A stretch of DNA of 64,000 nucleotides, taken from assembly GCA_000727475.1 (NCBI GenBank), contig KL647298.1, forward strand, positions 124,001 through 188,000, written 5' to 3'. Shown in pieces: positions 20,793 to 34,439 of this stretch. Made by a program: the position numbers and the translations under genes. Position 1 is the first letter of the stretch. Each line of letters begins with the position of its first letter. This stretch comes from Sarcocystis neurona. Taxonomy: Eukaryota > Apicomplexa > Conoidasida > Eucoccidiorida > Sarcocystidae. The notes beneath the pieces are model-generated. The model had not been told where the DNA came from, did no database searches, and saw only the letters and a list, made by a program, of their open reading frames with translations.

Positions 20793-23700
20793 AGTTCTCC
20801 AGTGCGAACACTACAAACACGCACCCATGACGAGTTTCCGTCCAGGTTTTTTTGAGGAGAGTTTCAGGGGACGCATCCTTTGACAGGCGCTGCGCTCCGC
20901 TCATTTCTCCGTCTAACCCGATGCCTCACGCCAGACTGTTAAACCGTCTTTATCTTCTGCTGCGTTCATGCGCGTATCATTCTGAGGACTCCTTTAGAAA
21001 TGCGTTGGTTTATCCGGTACAAAGAGCTGGGAGCCGCTGTTGCAGCAGATTAATTACTTGACGCTCACTATATACCCGGCTACCGCCGGCGGAAGAAAAT
21101 AGAAATTTGAGACTAACGTGTGGGTTGTTGTATACGTGTGTAGTATGTGCGTATACGCAAACAGTGGCCACGAAGAAATTCGTAAGTATAGACGTGCCAA
21201 AGATATACATGTAGGTATTTTCCGAGTGTGTTAAGTAGATGTTCATGCATGATCAAACGGTAGTGACACACCAGGCCTATTTGTCTTCTCTACGTGAACC
21301 TCTGAATGCACATTGTTCACATGTATATAGCCGTAAGCGTGATCGTGTGGCATCCCGTACCTCGCACAGTGCTAGGGAGGTGCTACTACGACGCACCTTC
21401 TAAACACAGCAGTGACACTATACTTTCTACACGCTAAGTACGGATATGGGAAGTGCAAAACTACATAATGAAAAGCGGTCTTTGGATAGAGCAGGCGAAA
21501 ACAGTAGCAGGGAGAATGACATTTCTCACGCAGGTCAGTTCTCTCGTATGTAAGTTTATGAAACGCCTCACTCCGTCTTCTGAGTGACTTGGAAATCCAC
21601 CAAAGGGTAGCGTGCAGTGCTTTTTGAATGGTTTCCGGTAGATAAGCGACAACCACTGATTCCTAGCCTACTGAAATTATGTAGCCCTCTTGTTGCCCTT
21701 GCTTGAGAAACCATGTGCAGTTGATACACGTGTTCCAGGGGAAGTCTTCTTTGTATGTAAAAGCCTCGATTGCTCAGCAGCCAAAGCGATCACAAAAGCG
21801 ACTTCATTTGCACTAGTCCTACACAAGAGCTAACAACCTAATTGTCTGCAAACAATTATCAAATTGACGCACAATCGGCGTACTAGAAGCGGCGCGGGGA
21901 ACAGGCTCTGCTCGAACAGGCGTCTTGGATATTCTTCAGGACGGTTCAAGACGCAGCAGCTTGATTGAGTGTGCGGCCCTGCTTGAGGATTGAGGGCTGC
22001 ATATTTTTTTTTATTTAACCCCCCGCTGTGTCGACTTTCTACGTGCACCAGTCTGATTGCACTCTATAGTGCAGGTGCACCGTATCATTTACATATGACT
22101 GTCGTCTGCCTGCACCGTTTCTTCGGGTCCATCACTCCCGCGAGCAACCACCCAAGAGCACACGTACCAGTTATATGTTATAGTCGTACAGAAGAACATA
22201 TCTTCCAGCAGACTTAATTGCATGAATGACAGCGACAGTCGGTGATAACATTCAATCTGCAATGCTTAGAGGTCAACACGACTCGTGGAAGAGAGCTCGA
22301 GTCTTCCCGCCGGTAAGAGGACTGAGAAGAAGAGCAGTTTCATCGCTAGAAGGGTGCGCCATACACTTCGAGGCGGGAAGCTGTGCGCCTATGCTGCGTC
22401 CTTACAATCGACCCCGAGTAAGTATTCCAAATGTCGCTGCTGTTTGAGGCAGGTAGTTCCACGTCGTTCTCTCTGAGAATGTGTCGACGGAGCGATCAGC
22501 GAGAGCTTCGGTCATATATTTTACAACCCTCCATTGTTCAGGTCCTCCTTGCTCTACTCTGTTCACTTGTGCAGAGGATGCGACTTGAGGAACTCAAGAA
22601 AAAAACACTTAGAATTTGTTTTCCCCCTGTAGAACAAACGAAGTGACCCTGCTGGGCAGTCCAGGGTGCTCTTACAGTGTATAATCCTCTCGTTCGTGAG
22701 TCCAGTTCTGACATATCCCTACCCTTCCGTAGGCCAAGTAGCTTTCAGGCACTTTCACATGTAAACGGGCGTTTCAAAAGAATATTGCCCAGTTGAATTG
22801 ACCAGAAGATGAAGAGACAGCGGTTCATCAACGTTCAACTGTATCTTGTGTGAGAACTTTTTTTTTGCGTATAAAGTGTAGTCACTTGCTCTCAGTAACG
22901 GCTCGCAGGTATGTCGTTCCGTGTGCCTGTTTCCCGAATCACAGGAGAGCATGACGTGCCCGGTCTGGCGCTGGGGGGACAGTCTTCAGGGACACACTGA
23001 GGGTTACAAACAAGAACTGAGCTCTGTACCAATATCTTGAGTGAATCTGTGTCGTTACCACTACAATGGGGAGGTGCAGAGCTTCTTTACCACCATTTAC
23101 GCAGGCTCACACGCTCGCACACCTCAAATGAGCAACGTAGCCGGTCTTTCTTTCTCTTGTTCAGCAATCTGTTTCTTTGAGAGCGCACCATTGCGCCTAC
23201 GCGAACATCATCTCGCCCTTCTTGTTATGCATGAAACATGTTTTTATGCATGAGGCTAACGTAAAACTTTGCGTATTTCACGATGTCGCATGTTCTGCGA
23301 GGTGTGTACCAGTAGTCCTCCGAATCGGGTCTCTTGAGGTTCGTCGTGCTGCCATCTGGACGCCATTGTGTTCCTTTCTCTAGTTCTTTGGCAATAATCC
23401 AGCCCACCTAGTGTACACGACAGACGCCGAAAAGTCAAACGCGCAGGCACAAATCAGTGAATTATGAAGGAACAGACTCATGTGGACGGGCAACGTTTGC
23501 CGCAAACGTGAGCAGGAAAGGGTGGACCCACACGTAGGTTCAGCTGCGCTACCTACAACAAGGTGGGAGACACCATTAGGTACTGCAATGCAGCGACGCG
23601 GAACGTAGGTAAGTAGCCTTTACTGAGGAATACGCAGAGATGCTTAGCTGCAAGTTATACAGTGGACAGCCCGGAAGAGCTCACCGGGTGGAACATACTG

Positions 23701-24923
23701 GTCTGAACACACTGATATACCACATACCTGTATATTTACGTAGTGCAAGAATAAACAGGCACACAGTGTTCCTTCGAGAAAATACATAAACACTGCGTGC
23801 GACTAGACGTGACTCCTGCATTCAGCTAGATCTCTGAACTCCCCGCACAGCCGTTTGCCAATAATTCTCTTTCAAAGTCTCTCACTCAGGCACTCGTGTC
23901 GCTTCGTCCGTCCTGTGTGACCGTAGAAACACTTCTTCCTGCCGCTGTCTAAGGTACAGAACCATACGTGCACGTCCACGTAAGAATTTGAACGAAGGCC
24001 GTGTGGCGTGCTTACACGGGGATACGCGTTTCAGCTTTCCTTGTACACCACTGCTACACACAAATCTGTCTGCCCACTTTCCATATAATACATTTGCAGA
24101 GTTGTAATGCGTATGTTTACCGATGAAGAAGTGTGGGAGTACATACGTCAGGTCATACCTGTACAGTGCGACGCCGATGCATATCCATGTATATAGATAA
24201 ATGTGTACCCATATATATGAATGTATGTACATATACCGTGTGTAAGAGAGTAGATATAAGTGGTACAAATGTAATGCTCTCGGGATGAAAATTTGTGTTA
24301 CCTGAGACCTAGAGATGTTTACGCGTAAGCGTTGCGGCGTTTCCCAAAGTCGAAGCGACACGTTTCGAACCTAAGCGAGAATTAGCATACGCTAGCAGTG
24401 ATGGCGCGTGTGGTGGGTCCCCTCCTCATTTGTTAAAATATACTACTCTGTATCCTGTACACTAATAATCATGTATAAATATACATACACGTAGTCGGAT
24501 GTATATTGATAGTATTACACATTTTCATATGAGGATAGAAAGGTACTTTTAAAGGAGTATCTATACCGACGGGATTACTAGAACCATTTAATGTGTCACC
24601 AGCTTGCCTCGCTCAGCTTCGTTGCGTATTTTCAGACGGTGACATTCTGTTATCAGCAGAGATACAGAACTGACCTCTTGAGAGCTGGTTTGCGGGAAGG
24701 GTAGCTTCTGTATGCTTGGTTGGACTGTGTCTTCAACGCTCTTGATGATGTCAGAATACTCTTCTCGAAACACCTTTTTTTCATGCGGGTTATGTAGAGA
24801 CACCTTTTCTGAGTAGAGCATCAAACAGAGAAAGAGAATACACAGGCGACACCGCGGTCAATGGTTTTGTTTCACTATGCAGTGTAGTAAATTCCAGATC
24901 TAAAAGGACACGGCACATGCACG
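20793..24923. other. Repeat-poor region, no supported gene
   Basis: Open frames are short and stop-rich on both strands. I found no domain. Weak hints of pol-like peptides at 21461-21652 (minus) were not convincing. There are no long microsatellites. Confidence 0.5.
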
Positions 24924-26630
24924 TTGCAGATCATTTCAACGAGCGTCATGGAAAGGGCTCCTTGCAGGGGCAAAAAATGGCACGTTGGGAATGTGGTACA
25001 GAACACTTACACTCATCCTGGCAGACAATATCTAAATTTTTTCTATGAGTGTTTGCAGGGGCGTGTCAACGGACTGACGGGAGTGTCTACAGGTCTTTTC
25101 ACCAGGGGTTTATCTACTGTAGACTTCTAAACATCCGCGCCGAAAAGCGTTACGCTGTATTCTACACACTTCAAATCGACAAGCTTGTTCGTTTTTCTGG
25201 TTCATGTTCCTTGCATAAAGGTGAAGCCACCTTCACCGACTTTAAGGAAGCGTTGTCTCGCTCCGTTTTTGATACATTTGTGTAACAAGCACGCACCCAG
25301 TGATTCTCACACCTGCTCTTGTTGCGATCTACTGATGACTCCTTTTGAAATTGAAGTGTGGTTTCAGTATTGAGCTCAGTCCAGGATAGTAGTTTGCATG
25401 CTACATGCTAGATGGACGTGGAATTGAACTTTAGAACATCCCGGCCTGTTAGATACAACGGCGTCCCGTCACAAAACGCATCCCGTTACTCACTGACGCT
25501 ACACCGATATTCTTCTACGACGTGTGACTTTTCAAAAAGTGACTGCGTCCCTGCTGACACACGTCGTTACTCTGCGGTCGTTCTTGTTGTGCCTACTTCA
25601 CGCTCCTCGTTCGTGCTAGAATCTTCAGATGTTAAGGTCGAAAAAGCGCACTGTTCACCTACATGTTTAGTATCTCATCATTCGCTCCAACGTACCCGTG
25701 ATAACAGGGACGTGCGAGGGATGGAGCTGGTAAACGGGGGTAAATTTTAAATGCTTCAGTTCCTTAGCGACACATTCCTCAAAAACTCGGATGTCTTCTA
25801 TTAGCGAGGTCTTCTTCTTGGTTCCCAGGTAGGGGACCGTAGTTTTGGGTGGTCCTCCACCTGCTTGATTATGTGGTTTACCCATAGTGGAATGAACCAG
25901 GAGAACACACTGGTTTTCGTTCCAAGCCTACTCGCCGCCAGCCGCTAAAGCGGACTAATTTTCCTGTTGCGTACTTTTCCCACCCACTACTCCCCGTACT
26001 CTGTTCCGTGTAGACTCACTAATTTTCTAACTCTTTCGTCAAACAACGGGGAGACATCTGGTTTGCATACACCTCACTACTAAATAGAGTGGTAGTGGCG
26101 CTGTCTGCGAATCAAAAACTCCCTCTTCGGTGGCTCGAAGTACAAAATTCTGTTCAGATGACGACACTTCGGCAAGAAAGAAGGCACAAGCGACATCTGC
26201 GCAGACATGTCGGGGAGCGGACACTCGAGACAAGCGTTAAACTCGAGCAACCACAATTAATCGCTTTCAAGAAAAAAAGGAATCAGACATTATGTCAAGC
26301 GTGAATGTCAAAAGAAGCTTCCTGGGCAGGTGGGGAGAACTGAAAGGAGATAAGGGAAGCCATTTTCACAATCAATAGTCCTGCGACGCTTTCTTTCCGC
26401 ATGTAGATCTTAAAAGATTGGCGCGATTTATTCGAGTTTACTGCATAGGGTTCGTAAATGTTATTCTTGACAAATTTCCGAGATCGCCTGCGAGAACTTA
26501 TTATACAGCACTACACGTGGACACTGACGAAATTCTTTTGTCGAACGTGAACGCGCTGCAGGGGAATAACCTTGGCCGTCACTCACCCAAGCAGATGTGG
26601 TTGCTCAAGCCGTGAGCGTACGATATCGGA
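24924..26630 (+). mobile_element. Decayed Ty3/gypsy-like pol relic A
   Basis: Pieces of a chromovirus-like pol appear in order on the plus strand: near 25240-25260 FTDFKEALSRSVF, resembling the RT-connection helix (aF..LK..L..aPVL); near 25330-25390, broken by stops, TDDSF followed by SVVSVLSSVQD, resembling the RNase H TDAS..GVGAVL.Q; and at 26530-26615 VDTDEILLSNVNALQGN, resembling the GDxVLLSxxNL segment after the integrase. The distance between them (about 1.2 kb) is somewhat shorter than in intact elements. No LTRs were found. The element is riddled with stops and frameshifts. Family assignment rests on motif order read by eye. Confidence 0.45.
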
Positions 26631-26680
26631 TACGAGTTCAACCTCGATGATAATACCTTGCAAACCGCTGTACCTTTGAG

Positions 26681-26730
26681 TACGTATAGTCAGAGGCAGG
26701 TGTACATTTGTCTACGTATAGTCAGAGGCA
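26681..26730 (+). repeat. Short direct repeat, two copies
   Basis: The 18-base word TACGTATAGTCAGAGGCA occurs at 26681 and again at 26713, a 32-bp spacing. Confidence 0.9.
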
Positions 26731-26734
26731 TCTG

Positions 26735-28417
26735 TACAGGTGCGTACCTCTAGCATGTAAGCATCAGAAAACGAGTGGATCTTAACATCACAGTTCACTA
26801 CGGCTGCGCCAGAACCTCACTGTATGCATCGACGACCACAACTCACAAGCGAAGAGACCTCTAAATACAGTTGCAGTACTTATGTATATATAAGCGTGGG
26901 CGAAGGAGGACAGAGCGCAGCGCCCTTACAGTGTTTGTAACGCAAGCAGTCCAGGAGAAATGGGGTGCAGACGGCACCCGTAAGAGGGGACGGTGAAAAC
27001 GACGTCTGCATCGTTCAGGAAACCGCAAACTTGTCCACAAATGGTGCACTTTTCTTGTTGAGACGCCATGAAATTTGCGGAGAAGGGATGTGAAAGCATT
27101 TTAAATTTCGTACGCGTTTATGTGCCTGAACGTACGCATCCGCATAAACTCGCCTCTGCTATGAAGACGGCAATCTCTTAGTAGTCGATGACCGTTCACA
27201 CAGAGGCAATAATCGCCATCTGTGCAGCTACACACGTTAAGCACTTGCTGTGAGTGAATGCGCAGAGATAACGCTCGAGATTCACAGACGCTTGCTAGTG
27301 CGTGTACGTTTTTAGGGCGATGGTGAATGCGGCGCTGCGATAGACGTATGTGAAGGACGCTTGCGCCGCAAGGAATCTCCGGAATCGTGGATTAATTACT
27401 TGGTACAAGGATCGAAGTCCCCCTGAAGGAGACGCCCGTCTCATTCACTGCTTAAGCTTCTGTCCCGTGTGATGTCTCGTGTGGGGCGCTTTAACAACAG
27501 CGTGTGTCGTACAAGTGCCTCTCGCTGACTTGTGCTTTTAACATTGTGCGAAAAGCGCCTTGCGAGGCTACTCCTGTACACAGACACAGATTTCTTTAGG
27601 ACGTACGCTTGCCTTTGATGTAGGTCACCTATCTTCCGCTATTTTTCTGGGCCCTACGAGAGGGGCGGCGGATCCGTTGTGGGGCGGCAGAGCCGAAAAA
27701 AAAGTGAAGTTTTCTACACGGAATGCGCGAGCCCTCTGAACGTGAGCTCGGTGCGTTTCTTCCTGCGAAGGAAGACATCTAAGTTCACACTTCCTATCAG
27801 TACTACAAAGCAAGATACCAGTTCCACGTTGTATACACTTGTACAAGAAGCTGGGCAGTCGTCCGGAGTTCTGTCACCATACATGTGTATGTACGCAGCT
27901 GCGTTCGCTTATAAAACTTCTGTGCGGCATTCAGTTAATACGGCGAAGAGCCCGTTTAACCGGATTTTTGGTTGCTGCTAACGGGGAGCTCCGTGCTTTG
28001 TGCCATGTGCGTAGACCGTTGTAACAGCAGGTCCAACTTCGCCGCGCGTAGCAGGTGTTCGACGTAAACCGTCAACCAATAAGTCTTTTCAACAAAGTCT
28101 TCACCTTCAATCTCCCTTGTCCATAAGCAGACTCTGCTTCAGTTACTTTTCCCCAAGCACTCTGTGAGCGAGCTTGCTTCCAGTCTTCTACGCAAACATT
28201 GGTGACGCGCCATAGCTTGCGCACTCGTCGCTTGAATAGCACTCGTGCAGTACAATATCCAGCAGATTTATCATCTTTTCCCGCTTGGTTCATCATGCAG
28301 CAGAAGGTGGCGCAACGGGTTTCAACAAAGAAATTTGTGTGTGTAGGCCTCAGTAGGTAGCGCAGTCGGGTGGTGTTTCCCACCACTGCCCCGCTCAACG
28401 GATGTATGTGCACACTT
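26735..28417. other. No feature seen
   Basis: Repeat-poor sequence with only short open frames. Nothing recognisable on either strand. Confidence 0.45.
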
Positions 28418-28744
28418 TCACGTGCACGTTGCTTCTGAGGTAAATTCAGTATATTTATGCGCAGCACACAAATGCACGCGTACGCACGGGTCGTGTTGTT
28501 TCATCCATGAGTCACTGCATATGTTAGAGGCCTCAAAATGGTAGGAGTGCAGCGACGAGAGAGCATCCCCATCACTCGCCCAATACAAGAAGTCAAGAAA
28601 CTTCGTTTCTCCTCTGCCGAGCTTCGTCACCTCGCAGACCAAACGAACTGTAAGTGTCCTCAGCAAATTGCACTTCTTGTCTACCCTACGAAACGAATTC
28701 TTGCAAAGGCTTTGTGCGGGAAGGAATCTGGCAGAGGACATCAC
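28418..28744 (-). mobile_element. Possible RT palm relic B (minus)
   Basis: A 108-codon minus frame includes FLDFLYWASDGDALSSLHSY, which resembles the reverse-transcriptase catalytic block (Y/F-L-D-D-I-L-x-x-S followed by H..HL). The second Asp of the catalytic pair is Phe here, so it would be inactive. No other pol block is in place nearby. Confidence 0.35.
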
Positions 28745-30334
28745 TTCAATGGAGCTAGGTCATGCACTCTGGCCTCCTTGGGAGTTTCCTGAAGTGGTGA
28801 CTGAATAAATTATATTCATGATGCTGCATGGCCAAATTTATACTCCGGTATGGGTTTGTAGGGAAAGGGAGAGGATTGCTCCCTCTGTGGGCTGTACACC
28901 GGCGCGTGGAGTTCCCAACATGCGTACGGACAGGCAATTCCAGATGTGACTGCATGCCCACGTGGGTCTAGTCGCAACTGCACGTGACAGAAGACGACGA
29001 GCAAAAGAAGAACCTCTAGCCTGGAATTCAGCATTCTTGCCACGTATGCCTGTGCACTTTGTTTGCAGTTACATATGAAGAAATTCAAGACATCTACAAA
29101 AGTAAGCAGAAACAGTTATCCAGTTATCATCGGACCCGTTGTAACAAGTCAAATTTGCCAGTAGACAAGGATTCTCTGCAGGCGTTTGAGGTACGTGGTG
29201 ATATCTTGACGTGACGACTTCAACACCAGCTACAGGGAGAGAGGTTTATAATGCTGTGCATCGATTTTACCAGCTCCTATCCTGTTGGTGTATTGCAGTG
29301 GGAACTAGACACCCGTCATTGAACCTATTATTCCACTTGCGCATACCGACGTGATTCGCCCGAGTGCGCAAGAAGACTAAGAAGCACAAACAAGGTGTTA
29401 GAACTCCAACCGTCTTTCATTTCCGCAGTTGATGCGCACAGCCAATCATCGATGAGTGGTGCAGCGAGTCCGGTTCCGAGGAACCTGCATTTTTAGGGAT
29501 AAAACTCTCAAGCACAGTGTGTCGCTGTAGACAACCCCAGCCTCCGCTGGTCGAAATGCCAGCGGAATTGTAACGCTGCGTGTTTCCACTTGTCCACTGC
29601 ACCCTGAACCGCGGTTCGCTTTTCTGCATTTGCCGACACGACATACGCCACAAATTCATGTGTCTTGCCCGTTTTTCGACTGATTACGAATTGTTGAAAA
29701 TTCCGAAGTTTGGTAGATTGTGAGGCAAAGAAAGAAATAAATACAAACAGACTACGTCATGCTATAATTATTCACTTCGGAACCGCAGATTCACACATCT
29801 GTGCATCTCCTTTCGGAGTCAATCAAGAAAAACAGGGGGTCTTTATATTACGGAGAGAGCAGGGAGAAAAGTTCATGGAGAACTAGAATAAAACACTCTG
29901 AAAGAATAAGAAAAAGCCGCAGCCAAATAACTTCAAGTGTGAGTGCACAAGGCAGAGAGACTGCGTAGAGAACCGTAGCACGAAAAGGAAGGATGAGTCC
30001 CGGGGACCTTTCACACCAGCAGCACACGTAGGTGAATTGACAAAGTGTACAGAACAGAAGAAGGAGAAGGTCGGAGCAATGCAGAGAACAACACTACATT
30101 CCTTCTGCCAGAAAGCTCTTGTAGTACTAGAGCGTGAAAGCCGTAGAGGATGATGCGTGCGGACGTGCGCAGTGGATGTATTCCGTCTTTCTTTTCCAGT
30201 AGCTGGCAAGCTACGCTGACGTTGCTTTTCTGCATCTACATTCGTTTGGAGTTTGACTTTGTTGTTCCTTCCGTATTCTAGGCTTCCGGTCGCAGGCTGG
30301 GGAAAGGAGGCCGTTAGAAGGGGGTCTGAATGCT
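28745..30334. other. No feature seen
   Basis: Repeat-poor, stop-rich in all frames. No recognised protein. Confidence 0.45.
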
Positions 30335-30577
30335 GTGCAGCTGCTAGGTCTCTTTAACTTGAGCAACGCTGTCAGCTACCTGTTTGCTGATAGATTTATA
30401 CGTCTTTTCTGGTTACACCGAGCCCAAGAAAGGGGCGTCGAAATTGGCTTCGAAGAGTTCGTCAAAGTTCTTTCTGTCTGGACAAGAGGTATTTCAGAAA
30501 TTCAACACTGTTGTTTACTTCGTTGTGTTGAAGTGCGCCCTCAATCCAGTGCTAAGATTTTATTTACAAAGTTGTAG
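30335..30577 (+). mobile_element. Possible RT-connection relic C
   Basis: In two overlapping plus frames: LLGLFNL...FADRFIRLFW, resembling the LGL..YYRRFI..FA segment, and, after a frame change, QEVFQKFNTVVYFVVLKCAL followed by NPVL, resembling the C..aF..LK..L..aPVL segment. The order and spacing agree with a Ty3/gypsy RT C-terminus. Decayed. Confidence 0.35.
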
Positions 30578-30989
30578 TCGAGACACTTGTGAACACACAT
30601 TCGTTGCGGGAACACGATCGCACCTAGCTCTGGTTAGATGCGGACTTCAACGACACTGCAGACTTCAATGAAGGACGGGATCCACCTGAAGACAGTGGTT
30701 GGCACAGGAATTCTTTGAATCACATCCGGCTGGACTTGTCACGCGATATGGCTGCAAAAGCACGCTGGTGTGCTTAGGCGTCATCCATGCAATACATCTC
30801 AGATTTCGAGTGCAGTCTCTGGACGTGAAAAATGCCACTACTCTGGCTGTTCCATACGAAGTACACTGCTACAACTGTTTGTAACTTCTCTTCACAAGTA
30901 CGGCCATAAACAGTTTGTTCGTACATCCTTACTAGCTTTCCAGTGTCAGCACGGAAGTCATCGCTGTTTCCGTTTCTTTTCTTACCAAT

Positions 30990-31290
30990 ATTCTAGTACT
31001 ACTTTAACTAGGGGTTTTATTTCGATTACTACCACGACTACTACTAGTACAACTTCTGAGACTGCTTATTCTAGTACTACTTCTCGAATTACCGCTTCGG
31101 TTACTACAGCTGCCACAATTCAGGCTACTAGAACTCGCACTACTGCTACTGTTACCATGCAAACTAATTAGGTGAAGGTCGCATACGTTGTTCCTTCCAC
31201 AGCTACCACTATTACCATCGTGACCATCAGCATGACGTCTCCTCTTGCAGGACAACCCCTCATGCTGCTGCACCTCCCAACGTTACCACC
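30990..31290 (+). repeat. Degenerate (ACT)n triplet array
   Basis: About 300 bp rich in ACT, TACT and ACTACT steps on the plus strand, diverged, with two denser parts (30990-31165 and 31196-31290). It translates to Thr/Ser runs in one frame only because ACT lacks stops. Confidence 0.85.
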
Positions 31291-32834
31291 GCAAGTGTTG
31301 GGATCACGCCTCTGCTCCCATTAGTGCCAAAGAGCTTTTTTGTCGCTGTCGGTGTGGATATTACTGTGTCACTGTTCAGGAGCGCCACACGAGAGATTAA
31401 CTCGTAAGCTGTCTAGCTGATAAGGGTAGGCACGGCAGGCGTGCACCGAGACGCGTTTGCGTGCCGTTGACGAAACAGAAGCGCAATTGATGGTCTTTTG
31501 GCTGGGCTTACCTGTGCTGTTTATCAATCCCTTTCACTTGCAGTCTCGTGCTCCTGCTCCACAAGTAAGCATCAACAGTTGGCAATTGAAATGGAGTACC
31601 GAGACAACGGTAGAGACGCATTTTATTTGTGGATGAGTACACGCATGTTGTCTACTCTTTCAAGTTTGCACGTGTACGTAGACTTCCAATCCCTGCCCGT
31701 CTTCCTTATGGGGCCGACCTGCTTGATAATCACTTTGTCAGGTCTAGGGCTCTTCTAGGTGCTACAGCTTCACTACTGAATCCACCCTGCAGCACAATCC
31801 TACCTGAAAGTAGAAGAGCTTCTCCATTAAAGATATCATGTCGTATATGAGGCCCAAACTTCTAACAAGGCCGCGAGAAAATTGGGAACAGATACTGCAC
31901 TTTAGTTCGAATTTGAATTGCGTCATACAGTCGCGACCGATGGTGTGCCCCCATTCTCATAGACACATATGCCTGATGCAACTACAGCTGAACCTGCCCC
32001 CTTACTTAGAGGCTGCGTGTACTGCCAACGAAATTGACTGGGATCACTGCATATATGTAGCCCCATGTGTGAAACATACGCCGTAATCATACTAAATTTT
32101 TACAAGGTACATGCTGCAAAACACGTAGACAAATCCACTTGTTTTTGAGCTTTACAAGCCTTAAAGATTTTGTGTATCTGAAAGTGCTCGAAGCCGTACA
32201 CGTAAGTCCGCAACTGTATGCAAAGAAAAGGCTGGCAAAATTGGCGGCAGCAACATTCGGCGTCCCTGTCTATCTCGCTGTTTGTATGTGTCCGCGCATG
32301 CACGTGCGTGTTCACGCTTACGTGGTAGTGTACGTGTCTACGTATGTTTGTGTGTACGTGAGGAGTTGCACGTGAGCGTACGAGCGCATATATGTTTATG
32401 TGTATGTCTTCTTGTCTGCATACGCTACTCTTGGGAGTGTTCATATAGGTGTGCGTGTGCGCTTCTGTGTATATCATGTCCGTATGTGTATGTGTGCGTA
32501 TGTACGTATATACATATACGTGTGTGTGTGTGTGTGTGTCTGTGTGTGTCTGTGTGTGCGATGGGAATAATATTCTCAGTTCTCTTCCACCTGTACGACC
32601 GAGGCAGCAAAGGGTAAGCACTTTGGACACGTCAGGACTTGTCAGTCGCAGAAAGTGGTGAATCCACCAGGCACAAATACTTCCTGACAGTCGCGCGTTA
32701 GCTGCTCAACCCACTTACAGATGTGGGCTTTCGCAGACCCACGAGACATAGTAGACACAACCGAGTCGGCGGAAGCCATTTGTGCTCACTGATGAGTTTT
32801 GAAATCTGTGTAATACGCGTGCGCACCCATTCAG
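31291..32834. other. No gene seen; GT-rich microsatellite near 32500
   Basis: Mixed sequence with short open frames. About 32280-32565 is rich in GTGT and GTAT steps, ending in an almost pure GT run at 32518-32562. Confidence 0.55.
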
Positions 32835-33108
32835 GTACGTGGTGAAGGAGGACATCGTGGAAATTTTGCAGTCCCTGTTTCTGTGCTTTCTCAAGTCTGG
32901 GGTAGCCTCCTTCGACTGGAACAGTGAAGAATTTCGAGCCAAGTACTCAAGCCTTCACACACTTGTTCACGCCGTATTTCGTCAAAGAATTAGCACTTTT
33001 ATATTCCGGTGTGCGTACGCAGGGATTATACAGCATTCTTCATGATCAGACACGCACCTACGTTTATCACTTGTACAGCTACGTTCTGTCCATCTCACTC
33101 TGCGTAGT
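32835..33108 (+). mobile_element. Decayed Ty3/gypsy-like RT-RNase H relic D
   Basis: One plus frame gives FLKSGVA followed by SFDWNSEEFRAKYSSLHTLV, resembling LLKkG..f.W..e...aF..Lk..L of the RT connection. Directly downstream a second frame gives YFVKELALLYS..RTQGLYSILHDQ, resembling the RNase H start (pF.L.TDAS..GLGAVL.Q) with the catalytic Asp lost. Order and spacing fit one element. Confidence 0.5.
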
Positions 33109-34439
33109 CTGAAGCTTAAGTCCATCCCTTATGCAGACGTCTGCGTTCGCTTCGTGCGACGGCTATGTACAAATAGCTCAGTTTGAGCGTAGTTCTACCG
33201 TGATACATCGCCACCGCATACGGCTGTGCGAAGTGCGCCTGTCTGCTCTCAAACTGAAGAAAAACCAAAGATTAACAAATGACGCGAATGCTCCCAGTGA
33301 GCTTTTTCACCAAATATAAGCTAATTTTTTGATATGCTGGATACGGTTGTTATACTTGTGCAGGGTCATCTTGGAGAGACACGCTCAGGAGGAAATTAGC
33401 AAGTAAGAGCAACACCAGTATGCACTGCGTCACAGCGTAGGTCCTTGTAGAAGGGTGCTTATGAGAATGAAACGACTGCTAGCTTCGTGCTGTCTTCAGT
33501 CCTTCGGCCGTCTGGAAGCGCGTCGTGCTTTCTTGTATCAGCATACAGCTATGCATGCATAAGCACAAGAGTAAATAGGCGTGTATGCACGTTGACGCCT
33601 CTTCATATACATTTATATGTATATTTACATCTGCGCGTCTGCATAGATCTGTACGATCTGTGTTGCTAACTGGGCACTCCGCGGAATCCCGCGCAGACTC
33701 ACAGACGCTTTCTGGATATAATCTCTTACATGTACTGATATTTTTCGGAAAGTTCAACTCCTCTCTTTTCCGCCTTGCTTACGCGCGGTGTGTGTGCTTG
33801 TAAGTCTCATGAACCGGCCTTCAACCGTGCAATCGTGTGTAACAGCGCGACAGTGAAAAAGCTATTCCCGCGTTCTACAGACGATCACACGCACGGAGAG
33901 CTAAACCGCACATTTTCTATATTATCATGAAGAAATTACTGCGTAAAGTTTTTTCGACACTGCTGTCTTATGTCTTTGCTCAAGAAGAGGCAGTCTGTGT
34001 TGCCTAGAGACATTGTCACGCAGCACCTCAGGATTACATGTATCGAATGAAAAATCTTTTCTTTTTTTTCACTAAATCCGCGTGATTCTTGTAATGCTTG
34101 CTTTCTAGGGGACATGCCCCACGCTGCACAATTGGAAAAGTGCCCTTGTTCCATCAGCATTGTGCTCGGAAGTCAAGATCTCCACTGGGAGTCCTCTGAA
34201 GGCTTCTTTGGCACCGTCTCCCTCTTTGCTTCATAGATTTGTTCGTATATCGGAAACCTGCTTTAGGGGCGAAGTCCCGTCTTGCTGGCTGTAGACTTTC
34301 TCCCCCAGCCGAATCAACTCTTTTGAATGCCACGTGTATTGACGATTTTTAAATCCTAAGAACTCTGCTCGTACCGACTTCCTTTTCTCTTTTTAAATGC
34401 GTCCGTCTGTTACCTTGCACAGAGCCGCGTACAGCATAC
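33109..34439. other. No feature seen
   Basis: Repeat-poor. It could be the 5' (gag-like) part of the pol relic that starts downstream, but no zinc knuckle or LTR was recognised. Confidence 0.4.

Noticed and set aside
21461..21656. Minus frame with VRRFINLHTREL as an RT relic
   Set aside because: Only one weak match to YRRFI with no neighbouring pol block in order.
30770..31171. Thr-rich 133-codon plus frame as a mucin-like protein
   Set aside because: The Thr/Ser run is the ACT triplet array; no signal peptide or anchor is present.
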